NCBI GenBank assembly: GCA_000827495.1
Contig: KN817630.1
Coordinates: 66,555-130,554, forward strand
DNA: 64,000 bases
Reading direction: 5' to 3'
From: Hypholoma sublateritium FD-334 SS-4
Lineage: Eukaryota; Basidiomycota; Agaricomycetes; Agaricales; Strophariaceae
Every line of letters starts with the position of its first letter. Position 1 is the first letter of the stretch. Of this stretch, positions 20,665-33,118 are shown piece after piece. The notes under the pieces are model-generated. The model was given only the letters and a program-made list of their open reading frames with translations, searched no databases and was not told the origin of the DNA. Made by a program: the position numbers and the translations under genes.

Positions 20665-21942
20665 AACGCAGAGTGATCTATAGAGTAGGCTTTGAGGATG
20701 AATATTCATCTTCTGATACTGGCCCTTATATACTTACCCTACGATATTGCTACGATGTATCTACGCCAAATCTCAACCAAATCTACGCACAATTAAATAA
20801 TCGCGGTAAAGAGATGTCCTCAACGACGGGCCGATGGCACCGATCGTATCTTTGGCTATCTAAAACTGCCGCGCCGGTTCTTCGACGGTTTGATTTCCGG
20901 CAAGTCTATTTGTAGTCCATTTTTTGCTGCGAGGCAGACAGGCTATGTACATTGTAAACTTGTACGTCAATTAACTATTACCAACAATGAGATTACCGGA
21001 ATATGATCTAAGCTGGTACCAACCAGATACGAAAGGACTGATACTATAGGCTAATTTAGTATTTCCTAGCTGCAAAGTGCCTGAGCGCTGAGTTCCCCCG
21101 GAAAATACAACTATTTGTATCAAGATTGTATCAAAGCATTCAAAATTTTCGGTGTCAGAATGCCACTATCCAAATGCTGGCTTTGGATATACTTTGCTCA
21201 TATGGGGGGGAGAAACGAGCGGCTTCAATGTGTCTTACGCGTGCTCCATTCGTGCCCGCTGCGCTGGCCATTTTCTGACCGTCTACCGGCTTTACCATAC
21301 GGCCGACCACTGGCAGGGCTGAATTGTGGTTCTTTGACGCTCCTGTCATCGGTTTTTGGACACAGCCCGCGGAGAAATAAACAGAAGCTCAATGGCCGAT
21401 TAAGTGCCTGTTTTGTTAGGCCCTAGGATATCTTTTGATTGCATTGGTTCCTCAGATGCTCTTCAAAGATGAAATCTTTAGATAAAACGGTTTTTTTAGT
21501 TGTATAAATCAAACATCCAGAATTAGTACAGACAGAGCACTTGCATTTCCGGATAAAGAGATCTCCAAGATAATACTTAAGTACTTAAGGGCTTACTCAG
21601 GTCTCTTTCATGAGAGCGAATAGCATCGGTGATATAAAAAATGCGGACGTCATGCGCTGGCACGATTGACCACACCCTACTCGGACCCACGGTGCCTTGG
21701 TTAACGTCCAGTGTAACTGTAATGGAAATCTCAAGGAGATCATCGAAGGTGTGATTACAGTCCACGCAATCCACATGATATAAATGTTTGTGTGGCGAAA
21801 TTTTACTCGCCACAAACCCAGATCATGGAACAAGCGCCCGTCGTAATTGATGTTGCCGTCATGTTCTCGTAACAGTAAATGTAGATATACTGCATGCAAA
21901 ACAAGTGCAAATGGCGATCACAGGAAATTTGGCAAACCCTAT
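20665..21942. other. Intergenic, no supported gene
   Basis: This holds the promoter of terpene synthase 1 (right of 20664) and the 3' flank of the PTR2 gene. Two overlapping minus-strand frames at 21577-21899 have no domain or convincing codon pattern. A run AAGTACTTAAG near 21576 is a small palindromic repeat. Confidence 0.35.
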
Positions 21943-24453
21943 TTAATTACCATCCCTTTTTTCGGATGCGATATTTGCAAAGATCTCTGTGCACTCTTGC
22001 CTATCCAAGTCTCTGATAGACCACCAAAATATACATCCCACTGTGAAGGCAAGAACGCCCATGACCCCGTAATTCCACACCAACAATGGATCCCCTGATA
22101 AAGCTAAACAAAATAGATATCACTGCGTTTGCGATGGACATATGTGATATAGAGGAATCTGCTTACACACAAATGCCTCTCCCAGGGCGGATGATATTGC
22201 CGACATGAAAAAGAAAGCGGACATTACAAGCGATCGCATGTTCTTGGGCGCCTTTGCGAACGCGTACTCGAGGCCCGTAATCGACGCGAAAATCTCGCTT
22301 ATGGCGATAAGGACGTATCTATAAAATGCTTCAGATGACTCTACTCGTGTTTCAGATGATTCATAGAACTCTTACGCTCCAGACTGAATCCACACGTTCA
22401 GGGGAGATACGTTCGGGGGCTCACAATCAGCTGCGTGTGTCCCGCATGGACTGGTCTAAAAAAAAGATGTATAAATCACAACCTGGCATTGAAGCAATGG
22501 AGAAGCACACCTTATAAATGTAATGTTGTACAACTATCACGATATGATGCCAAATGAACATTGCAACGTACACGACGGTGGCGCACAAAAACTACTAACC
22601 GGCTGCCCAGGTCATAGCACAAGCGCCCGTCATAAAACCCGCCGTTATCTTTTTGAGGGCACTGAAGTTAACGCCGAAGCGACGGAGCGCAGGATAGAAC
22701 TGTTTGACGCGTAATTCATTTAGGATTCCGACACGCAAGGTGAAATGTAGACACATACCAAGATATCGAACAGAGGAATCAGGATTACCAGTGTAATTGG
22801 GTCCAAATTCGATAGAACATCGTTTGGAAACCCATGAGTTGACATCTCGGCTGCCTGCGAGACCAGATTGTTATTCAGCTGGTTGTATGTAAGCCCTATG
22901 AAGGATTGCGTCAGCCTGTATCTCGTCTACTTCAGGATTACCATGCTTACAGTATATCGGATACCAGCAAAACACAGTGCATGCTTTGAGCCCTTGGCGC
23001 ACTTCGTGCACCCATTGATCATCGAATGTCATCCATTCAGGCTTGGTCTCCAGCGTCTGTTGACTGGGTTTTGCGTTCTCCCAAAAGCCTTCCGCAGTGA
23101 AGTTTCTGTACGTCTTCATCGGATTAACATTCCACTTCCCACGGGCAGCATAGCGCCACAGGCGGAAGGCCTGCGCTAAAACAGAGCCAGTCGGCGGTGA
23201 CTGGATGTATCTATTGCGCCCCACAATCAGGACGATCGGACATAATAGAAAGACCACACTGGGGAGAGTAAACGACAAATAAAAGCCAACAAACTAGTGG
23301 GGATAATTGTCAGGCTCGGACATTAAACACGGGAAGCTGCTACACACCTTTTCAGAATATGTCATAGATATCTTCCCGGTCAGTGCCCCAAGGTTGATGA
23401 AAAGATAGAAATACTACGAAATAAATTTAATTGAATACACCGCTAATGCTCGGAAAATCATACCATATAAATTCGGGTGAGGGTAACGGTGGGATCCACG
23501 ATAACGCGTTCACCTCTGGCGGTTCTGGCGATGTAAGGTTTACGCTGCTGATACTGCTCTGCGACAAGAGGGGATATATTTGCTTTGAACAAACCGGTAC
23601 CTGGGACGAGCAGTAAACATTGCGGGGATCAAGCCCCAGGAGACGAGTAACTACTTACCAAGACCCATGACAATAAGAGCAATAATGAAAGGAGCCATAG
23701 AATTCCCTTCATCAATGATCGCTGGAATGCCGGAGATGACGAGGAGCACATGTCCGAGAAAAGCTATTCCAACGGCAACGCAGATAGTCTTGTAGCGGCC
23801 CCAATGCGTATCTGCGATATAGGCGCCCAAGAGTGGTGTGACGTAACACCTTGGGGGAATCGAAAGATGACTTTCCAATGCGTATGAAGATAAGGTATGA
23901 CGGCTTACCAGAATTGATAAAATGTTGTGAGTCCGGTTGAAGCTCGCTGTCCTTTCCCCAATGCTCCAGCCTGGCCATGGAGACCTCCTGCTCCGGTATG
24001 CGAGCCTCGGGGGAGTGGCCTTTGGATGAAGTTTGTCTAATCAAACGTGAAATTGGTACATGGTCAATGGCAAGGTAATCATCGCGAGGTATACTCACAA
24101 AAACTACATTGGTGCCATAGAACTACCGCGAAAATGATGTCAAATAAAATTTGAACCTCGATGACCTTGATATAAATACCGAAAACCGTTCCGCGAGTTC
24201 AACTATCGCTATTACTGCGATACCTATGTTTGAATGATGTGGCAAGTGGATGATAAAAACACTCACAGTAGGCACCCCAAGGAACAGCGTCCGGTACACG
24301 ACGAAGACTACCTACTTCGTCCTCATTGGGGTATTCCACGGAGTCGCCGCCGTCATCAAGTTCATGTTTATCGATCGAGTCTGACAAACTATGGCGCGAA
24401 TAGGGTGGATTGTTTTCTGGGCTGTCGAAAATAGCTTCTTTGAAAGAAGTCAT
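21943..24453 (-). CDS. PTR2: PTR2-type proton-coupled di/tripeptide transporter (POT family)
   Basis: This is a many-exon gene starting MTSFKEAIFDSPE at 24453 and ending DPLLVWNYG ... EKRDGN at 21943. Family hallmarks are visible on the minus strand: signature 1 LGAYIADTHWGRYKTI (near 23790), GTGLFKANISPLVAEQ (near 23560), signature 2 FYLFINLGAL (near 23400), and a helix-rich core with the linker FWENAKPS. The N-terminus is a hydrophilic, acidic cytosolic tail typical of fungal members. The protein imports small peptides with protons across the plasma membrane. Exons are separated by about ten short introns, whose exact borders I did not all resolve. I see no break. The first intron sits between the acidic tail and the first membrane helix. 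A divergent 1.2-kb promoter region separates it from the sugar transporter. Confidence 0.88.
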
Positions 24454-25641
24454 ATCAAATAATCTTGAGTAGACGAAGATATTGGGTCTAGCAAATACAC
24501 AGCGCCAAAGGGACAATCAAAAGCGGACAGGAAGTTTAGACCTGTGACGCGGCGTAAGTTGGGAGACTTCGTACAGATTTCTCGTCTCACCAAGCTTTTA
24601 TTCTCATCAGGTCCCATTTCTCTCATGGCGCATCCTGGCGCCATTCCAGCAACACCAAGATAAGTCGAAAGAAGCCCAGTCTATTTTGGCTCTTGAATAT
24701 TTGGATATTGAGCCGTCCTGTTGAGTCGCTGTTGAGGCATGAGGAGTCGTTAGGAGAGTCGAAAGACATCAGAGGGCTCTAATACCTTTCTCGTTTACTT
24801 ACTCGCGAACCATTGGCAGAAAACAATTAGAAACAGTTCGTTTCAAAGCAGATTTAAGCTTTGAATTCGAACACGCGGGGTCGCCGCATTGACCGGCAGT
24901 GACGGCACGGCGCTCCGGAAAATTGTAACACGTGTCGCGCCGTGCCATTCGAACTTCGTCAAGCCTCGCTAGGCCTCGCTCGACGCACTACGCTCAGCCT
25001 TGCTCTTGCCCTGATCTGCTCCAAATCTAGAATCTGAACCACAGTCTTCGCCTCCCCATCACCCTCACGGCAACCATGGGTCGTACAGTGCAGACTCAGA
25101 GAAGACAGAGAATTATCGGCGTTCTCTTTTTTTCGACCATCTTTGGACCATCTATCTTTGATCTATCTACGTGATGAGCCTGAGATATTCGAACGCCGGG
25201 AGAACTGGAAAACATAACTTCCTCGTCGATGCTGCCGAAACTTATCCATTCTGCGTCATCTTGGGGCAATAAACACTTATACTCTGCAAATTAGGTTCCC
25301 CCACGATCTCTCGACCCCATTGAATTGAATCACGGGCAACCGTCCAGCTTGCTGGAGCGTATCTCTGAATTTCCAATCGCTGGTTTCAGCGGGCTCCTAT
25401 CTTTGGCACATGAAAGAAGCGAAAGTATGCTTCTCCATTGTCAGTAAACATATGTGTATGGCGTCCCATGACTGCTCTGTTTACTACTTGGGGCTAGCCA
25501 CAGATTCCAGAGCCACTGCAATTCATTGCGAATTGAACGCTTCTAGTCTTCAAAATATATAAAGTGATAGACTCTAATGCCCTAGTTCCTTGCGCTTGTT
25601 TTCCGAATCTTTTGAAGGCGCGCCAGTGGAATCTTAACATC
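24454..25641. other. Divergent promoter region between PTR2 and sugar transporter
   Basis: This region of 1.2 kb has no supported gene. It includes repeated CCTCGCT/GCCTCGCTCG words near 24963-24985 and a CGG-rich patch near 24880-24950 that could bind zinc-cluster factors. No specific operator is claimed. An in-frame ATG at 25564 could extend the sugar transporter. Confidence 0.35.
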
Positions 25642-27831
25642 ATGGGGGTGCGTGACCATGTACCGCATCCTGTTATTCGTATACTCATCCTTGCTGCACA
25701 ATATCAGTTCACGACTTACAATGCCAAAATCGCTTCAAATCCAGTGAGTAGGGATACAACAACTATATGTCCCGAAGACTAACGTATGTCCAAGTATGTA
25801 GTTGGGTCGTTCGCGTGCATTGGCGGTGGATTGTTTGGACTGGACATCTCGTCCATGTCTGGCGTCCTGAACGTAGGTTATCATAACTATAACGTCATGC
25901 GATGCAGTATGATTGATCTGACTTGATTAGAATGAGGCTTACCTGTCAACATTTGGTTTCGTATGCTCTTTTTTCCTCAGTCTGTCGACAACGCTGACGC
26001 ATGAGGACCAGCCAAACCCCTCTGCGCAAGGCGCGATTGTCGCTGCAATGCCCGCTGGTTCCCTGATCGGCGCACTTGCCGTGACTCAACTCGCGGATAG
26101 GCTGGGACGGAAGAAGACGGTCATCTTAGCCGGCATTATCTGGGTCATCGGTTCTATCCTCCAATGTGCTTCCGTCGTCCGTCCCTGTTCTCTATCAACA
26201 TGATTTTTTTGCTGACTTTCGCATGTCAGAACCGCGGCATGCTCGTCGTTGGGCGTATCATATCTGGACTTTCCGTCGGCCTGGCCAGCGCCGTTGTCCC
26301 AATCTACCAAGCAGAAATCACGGCACCCGCCATCCGTGGCCGTATGGTTTCGCTCCAACAATGGTCCATCACATGGGGTATCTTGCTTCAATATTTTGTG
26401 CAATTTGGCTGCTCTTACATCAACGGCGTCGCGTCTTTCCGCATTCCATGGGGCCTCCAGATGATCCCGGCCATCATACTCAGCGCCGGGATGATGTTCT
26501 TCCCAGAAAGTCCCCGTTGGCTCTTTGATCACGGATAGTAAGTCGTCCATTTTTCAGATCAGGTATCGTGCTGATGGAATATCTTACAGCGAAGAGGAAG
26601 CTCTTCAAGTTCTTGCTGACCTACACGGCGAGGGCAACGCAAAGAACGATCTCGTTGTCCTCGAATACGAGGAGATTAAGCAGCAGGTCTACTTTGAACG
26701 TACCGAGGGCGCAAAATCCTATCTCGATCTCCTAAAGGATGGAAACCCCCGACGTGTCATGCTGGGTATGAGCTTGCAAATGTGGTCTCAGCTCTGTGGA
26801 ATGAACATCATGATGTAAGCTCTCTTTGCATCTGAGCATTTCCTTACTTGATTTATTTATTTCTATTTCTTAGGTACTACATTATCTACGTGTTCGAGGG
26901 CGCTGGTCTCACTGGACGTCGAAGTAATCTGATTGCCGACGTGAGCAATTTATACTTTCCTCCTCGCCCCGCCGCTGATAATGCCTTCGGATAGTCCGTC
27001 CAATACGTGCTTAACATGGTCATGACCATTCCCGCCATCATCTATATCGACAAATGGGGCCGTCGCCCTATGCTCCTCGTCGGCACGCTCCTCATGGGCT
27101 TCTGGATGTTCCTTGTCGGCGGCATCCAAGCGCGCTTTGGACATTGGGCAGAGCAGGCAGGCGGTGGCGCCGTTTGGGTCATTGACGGCAACCAGGCGGC
27201 CACGCGGGCTGTCATCGTCGCGTCTTATCTTTTCGTGTGCAGTTTTGCTGTCACGATGGGCCCCGTTTCCTGGACGTATCCCGCTGAGCTAGTATGTTGT
27301 TTTGTATGGTCTATGGCGTGATCATCGTTTCTGACTGAGATTTGGTTTAGTATTCGCTCAAAACCAGAGGGAAGGCCGTGTCATTGGCTACCGTAAGTGG
27401 ATTATTGTTCAGGCCGGTGCTTCGCCCTGAATTTCCCGTCTGGCAGGCATCAAACTGGGCATTCAACACCGCACTTGCCTTTGCAGTTCCTCCTGGGCTC
27501 AGTTCAATCGCCTGGAAGACCTACTTCATCTTCGGCACATTCAACTTTGCGGCCTTCCTGCATGTGTTCTTCATGTTCCCTGAGACCGTCGGCCGATCCC
27601 TGGAAGAAGTCGAGGACATCTTCAAGCAAGGCCACACTTTCACCGCCTGGAAGATCGGTAAGGACGTCGGAAAGAAGACGTTGGCTGAGGTCGTTGAGAA
27701 AACGAAGGAAATTGAGGTACGTGTATATTGCACCCGTCGTACGTTCGGTATCTGATCTCTGATCCCCTTACCATTAGCGGCCAAAGGGGGCCGAATCCCC
27801 AGACGAGAAGCACTCGTCTGAAGTCGCTTGA
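25642..27831 (+). CDS. MFS sugar transporter (hexose-transporter family)
   Basis: This is a twelve-helix major facilitator protein of the sugar porter family in the plasma membrane. Exon 1 ends ...TYNAKIASNP, joined in phase to YVVGSFACIGGGLFGLDISSM at 25795. The sugar-porter signatures appear in order: the loop 2-3 motif DRLGRKK (near 26100), GRIISGLSVGLASAVVPIY (near 26255), PESPRW (near 26505), the second-half motif DKWGRRP (near 27045), and PETVGRSLEEVEDIF near 27580. The last exon, 27778-27831, adds a short charged tail ending SSEVA. The acceptor after ...STFGF is uncertain: one option lies after CCTCAG, the other after GACCAG. The second keeps frame and gives GFPNPSAQGAIVAAMP. The start may be at 25564 instead. 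The substrate is probably a hexose, but this is not proven. Confidence 0.88.
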
Positions 27832-29504
27832 TCCCATTTATGACCTGCCTATAATAGCCGGGCCGTTCACGGTTCAAATTGTATTGTATTTTTACTATCT
27901 TCTCACATCTCAAAACAAGGAGTGCTTGCAAATTGAAGTCTTGTGTAAAGGTTGCGTAAAGGAAGATGCAAGAAGCCGCAGTCGCCGACAAGTCACCTGC
28001 CACAAATGTCAGTAGGTGGGAAATCCTGATTCCGAAGAGCTAGCACTGGCATCCCCAAATTCTTCGGGGAGCCTCGTGTAGCCTGTGCCTCGCCTTATCC
28101 GAAGACAAGGAAAGGATAGATGACATGGTTTCGGCACTCAAATCTGGCTGCTGTTCTCCTTATCGTAAGTATCTCTGGCTAGATGGCGGGTCAGTAGTTT
28201 ATCCGTGATACATTCTGGCCCGGTATCCTTTGAAAGCCCGTCACATGTGGAGTTGACTGTTGAACAGGTTAAATGCTCAGGTGCTCGCTTTTATTGTCCG
28301 GCGATCTGAGGATGTTTCCGATTTACCCAAGATTCATCGAACGAATCTGAATTTTTGGCCCTCTGAATAATATCCAAATAAAACCAAGGCAAATTCGATG
28401 CGTATTTTAATTCTTTCACTATAAAGCCGTGAGTTGAAACGTTGAAATTGATTCCATCTCTCAGGTGTCATATAGCTAAAAACTCAGCCTGAAACTTGAG
28501 TGGGCTGCAAATCCCAGGCGAGGTCACCACGTCAACTGCTGGCCCTGGCTCCTTGCCTTACCGTGTCTAATATTGCTAGAAATTACTCCGAGTCAATGAC
28601 GGTGCCTCTTCCTCATCAAGGTTTTCGCGGTCTTCGACTCTTAGAATCCCCGCGTAGCAAACATTTCCAGGACTTTCTACTGCGTTTCTGAGTGTTTGCG
28701 TATTTTTATCGTCAAATGCGTCTCAGAAGGGGCCGTTGGAGCCGTTCACTCAGACATTCTATGCGCCGACCTCGCCAGTGATTACATCGCACCGATTAAT
28801 TTTGCTCTCTCCGTGTAAGTATTTCCAGAATTTGACTCAGGTCTTTCTAACAACTTCTTATCATGACACTTGGTCGACACCAGCCGCAGACTGCCCAAAA
28901 CGCTACGTTATAACTTTACTGCACCTCACCATAAAATTTCGAATTTTGGAACTCCCTTCTTTAAGGGCATTTTTTTCCCGTGCGTTCTGGGGACTCAAGC
29001 AGCGTCGCGCTCTTTCCGGAAATTCCATCAGATATACCAGCATTCGTACGTTTCCCCAGCCACCTAGACCGTCTACTTCGAGGACATCCCAGTGCAGCGC
29101 ACGCTCTGGATAAAAGCCTATCCTCTGAGTGGCACTGGTTCTCATCAGTGTCTACTTAAAAGTATAGACACCTGTTGAAACACGGCCGATACCAGTTTCC
29201 TGTAGCAGCTATCCGCCTTCATTCCAGCTTAGAGAGTGGATCGTTGTATAATTATATCGTTTCCCAAGATGAAAGTGCAATGAAAGTGAATCTTGAGTAC
29301 CAAACTCTCGGCAGCAACTTACTTAGCAGTTGCTCAGCAGATAAGATTAGATCCTGAAGAAATCACGAGGTGGCTGTGGGAGCTGTGTTTGGCAAAGTCC
29401 AGACGGCGTCGCTGCAGCCTTGAGTCTCAGACAGCCTGTAGCGGCGCTCAGTCCCTTTCATTTGCGCTGCCCACCGGGGCTCTCGTCGCTTTTCTCCTCT
29501 CTCG
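27832..29504. other. Intergenic, 1.7 kb, no supported gene
   Basis: Several open frames of 60-125 codons occur, but none has a recognisable domain. The segment 29300-29500 contains protein-like text in another frame just upstream of the F-box start, so the F-box gene may have an additional 5' exon that I could not join. Confidence 0.35.
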
Positions 29505-31340
29505 ATGGAACGCCCGCAGAATCTGGACCTTCGCGAAAACCTCACGAAGAGCAACCGTCGGCGGAGCCTCAAGACCCTCTTTCAGCTTCCGCTTTCAACG
29601 CGGACGTCGACCTATGGCTCTCTCTCGACGTCGGCACCAGCGGGGTCTATTCCGGCGGACATCGTACGGGAGATTGTCGACTACCTACCACCGTCCGATA
29701 TTCTGAGCTTCAGCCTTGCCGTGCGTATCTCTTTGATCATTGATGGTCTTGCTGACCTCCTAGGGCGTCTAGTCAAGCCACTTGCGGGCTTTGCTCATGC
29801 CAGCTCTTTACGAAACGGTCACTCTCAAGTCGAGCAAGAATTGCCGGGTGACATTGAACATGCTTCTGCATCGGAAGGACATTTGTGGATACATCCGCAA
29901 GCTCGCCGTGCGGCCGAATTATTACCTCGCCTGGCCCAAGCCGGATGAACACCTCAGCGAGGCGTGGGTCGTGGAGACGATCGAGCAGCTATCAACGAGT
30001 TTGACTGCGATGCACACGTTTGACTGGGACGGGCTGGAGCTGCCGAACGACTCGCTCTGGGTGACTCTCCGATTAAAGTGCGTGTTCCATCTATCTGCTC
30101 CACCGCGGCCCTTAACTCCGAGTAGTTGTCCGGAGCTGAAGAGCGTATTTTCAAATGTCGGTACGCGGCCGCTCGATCCAGAGAGCTCGCTGTTCGACTT
30201 CACGGACCTCACCAGTTTCTCGCTCATCGTGCGACATGGCCTCGGCGGATCAGGTGTGTGGCTGAGCGGATTGCAACTGCACCGGAATACTGATTGTAGC
30301 AGAGCTTTTCCCGGTGCTGGAACACATACCTCCGCGGTTCTGGGACATGCTCATTAACCGATGTCCCGACTTGCAAGAACTTGCCATATGCAGCTTCTCC
30401 TCGTCAGCGCGTGTGTTTGACTTTGAGCGGATCATTGAGGGACACTGGCCTCGCTTGCACACTCTTACCCTTGGCTCTTTCGGCTACCAGGCAGATTTTT
30501 CACTGGGTCCCTCATCGCTCTCCACAGACCACGCTCTGGGGCGCTTTCTCGATAAACACCAGGAACTCAAATATGTCCGTTTCTTGTGGAACTTCAAACG
30601 CTGGATGTCACCCGATACTATCCCGATGCACCTCTCAACGTCTGCTCTCCCTGTTCTGGATACCTTCATTGGTGTATACCAACAATTAGCGGAGCTACCG
30701 CACCCGGAAGCGATCGAAACACTAGACCTGACGTGCGAACCTGTTTATGAGACTAGATTGGAAACTGTGTGCCCCATCCTGCTCCGCCTAACCAATCTAA
30801 CGAGTCTGGACATCTGGACGCACGTATTCGATATCAACGCAGACCATTCGCAATTTTTCATCTCGGTGTTGTCGTCCTGTCCAAAACTCACCGATTTCCA
30901 TTTCATGTGCACTACGTCATTTACTGTTGTGCGTATTTCTTATCGGAATATCCGCACTACGCTGATTTCGGCCCTAGAAACCTCTAAAGCAACTAGCAAA
31001 GCAACTTAACCTCCTTCCCTATCTTAAACGATTCTCGTTAACAAAGGGTCATAAATACATTGACGAAACCATGCTATCAACGGCTCTACGCATTCTGAAA
31101 TATAACCCGCAACTGAAGCAGATAAACATTCGCTGGGCACGCGAGCGGTGTCCGAATCACCTCAAGCAGGAAGGCTGCTATGACGTAGTCTCTGACATCG
31201 ATGGAAATCCAGAGGCGCTAATAGGGGTAGAGCGCGGGATACCGTTGGTCGGTATTCCCTTTCTGCGACGTTTCCGCCACAGAATCGACAGAAAGAAGGG
31301 CGAAATTTCCATCCCCGCAACCCGGCGGCTGCCCTGGTGA
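29505..31340 (+). CDS. F-box protein with leucine-rich C-terminal region
   Basis: A start at 29505 gives a basic leader, then an F-box at about residues 49-90 (SIPADIVREIVDYLPPSDIL, continuing after intron 1 with SSHLRALLMPALYETVTL). F-box proteins bind SKP1 and present substrates to an SCF ubiquitin ligase. The rest consists of irregular leucine-rich segments (PELKSVF, PRLHTLTLGSFG, HPEAIETLDLTCEP, LTNLTSLDIWTH, CPKLTDFHF), as usual in agaricomycete F-box families. Introns follow SFSLA, the RL before NCPELK, LGGS, and TSFTV, all with donors GTGCGT or GTGTGT. The C-terminus ends ATRRLPW. The substrate is unknown. The first exon could start further upstream. Confidence 0.82.
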
Positions 31341-33118
31341 TCAGCAAGGTTAGTTCATTTCGCACTTGGTTGCGGCTAATTCATTTCTTGTTATGTTTGG
31401 TGCGCTGACATCACTCGTGTTACAGCGATAGCATCTTGGGCCCTCTGGATCTGCTCCTGGTGCTTTGATTCGCCATGTGCACTCCTGGGTCCCGGTATCC
31501 ACTTGCGCTATTTCCAGCCTCCTCCTACCGGCTCCGCACTTTATCATCGTGCCTATCTGGCGTCATCTTACCCCTCCTATCTCACGGACGCTCTCCGTCT
31601 CGCTGTCGCTGCTATCTCCCGCTCTTTCTCTCCTCGATTTGTACCATCCGCGTGCTCCGTTTATTTATATTACCCCTCGTCTGTACATACCATCTTCCTT
31701 CGTTGTACCCATATCCATCCATGCTCATGTCCGGCTCTGGTTCTCTTTCCTTTCACTGACAATCCCTGACGATACTAACAGCCAATTGACTAGATCGATG
31801 CATCTGCGCACGGTCGCTTGCGCTCTCCTGACCTGTATGGGTGTATTATGCAGGTTATGTACTTCTCGTAGATTAGGTCTTGTATGTATGTGTATAGTGT
31901 AAAAGTGTACTAGTTTGCGTCTCGGCTTTGTCTTTACCACTGTGCCGCGTGGGGTCGGGCTGGGCGAGCAGGATGTGATATGGGTGATGTACTGTCAATT
32001 TAGGCGCCCGTGGAGTTGAGATCAAACGGGTAGCTCCGGCCGCCGGGGTATGGTCCATCGCTACGCGCCTGTCGACGAACCGCAACCAACCTCCAAAATT
32101 AATTTAGGCGCAAGAGGTGAGCCGAGCCAAGAAGACCCCAGCCACTGATTTTCGGTGGGGCGGTTGCACGTACATTTTGATTACTTCCAAAATACTGGTA
32201 CGGAATATTCTCTCTGCAATTGGCGCTCCTCGACGTTTGCTCGACGTTGCTATGCGATCCAGACTCTCGGTTTGTGGTAAGAATTGGCATGGTTTCCGAG
32301 TATGCGCCTGGAAGGTTGCTTTGTCGGACGTGTGCAATGGTGTGCATTGCTGACTATGTTGCCATACGAAAAAGAATTTTATTTCGAAGTATCTGATTGG
32401 GGAGATTTGAGAGGACGTGCGCTCCCGCATGTAATTACATTGGTCCTTCAGGTACTAAATAACAGATTTCTTATCCTAGGCATCCTAGGATACGATCTGA
32501 TATGTCAGTGCTGCAATGTTGGTGACGTCTCCCAGACGGCCCTCAGTAATAGTACTACCGTTACTACTTGGACCATCGTGTACTCGAGAAATTTTACTGC
32601 CTCGAGGCAATAAGTATATTCATAACAAAATGAATCCGTGACACTTAAAAAGCTGGACTTGAAATTTTGATCAGAAACTGTCAGTGGAAAGATGACTTCG
32701 AGTACTTATTTTGTCTATGTACGAAGTGAGCACCAAAAGCAACTGTACGCAAATTGGATGGTCAACTCCGTAGCTCACTCAATTCTGGGATTTTATAAGG
32801 GTTAACCGTCAACATTGTTAATATACCGCTGGGTCGAGTAATGTACCAAGGTATACGTAATTGGTTTCCCAACTGGCAGAGTTCATGCTCATTGCGATTG
32901 CGTTGCGAAGCGTGATTATTTTAGACATCGGACAAGTCACCCCGTAGTGTAACTAAGGTTTAAAATATCCACGCTTCCAAGACTACTGACAGGTTCTCAT
33001 TCGTCATTTCGCCGATGCATCCCATAGGCTATGTTACAACTAGAGATTGTCATGCATATAAGTATGGCGAGTTTTACTCGCTTGAATAACCCCAAATATT
33101 ATTCTTCAGCTAACCAGA
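31341..33118. other. Intergenic, 1.8 kb; contains one arm of a short direct repeat
   Basis: The first 500 bp after the F-box stop are T/C-rich. A repeat word AATTTAGGCGCCCG lies at 31997-32010, and a partial copy AATTTAGGCGC at 32101-32111. No gene is supported. The last 100 bp should contain the promoter of the membrane-protein gene at 33119. Confidence 0.4.
31997..32055 (+). repeat. Short direct repeat, left copy
   Basis: AATTTAGGCGCCCG is followed by sequence alignable with 35498-35556: a GGAGTTGAG / TCAAACGGG region, then GCCGCCGGGG and GGTCC. The two copies have the same orientation and bracket the gene at 33119-35283. Confidence 0.4.

Noticed and set aside
21577..21899. Two overlapping minus-strand frames downstream of the PTR2 gene
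   Set aside because: They are short, in different frames and without a domain. The PTR2 stop at 21943 is clear, so they are not part of that gene.
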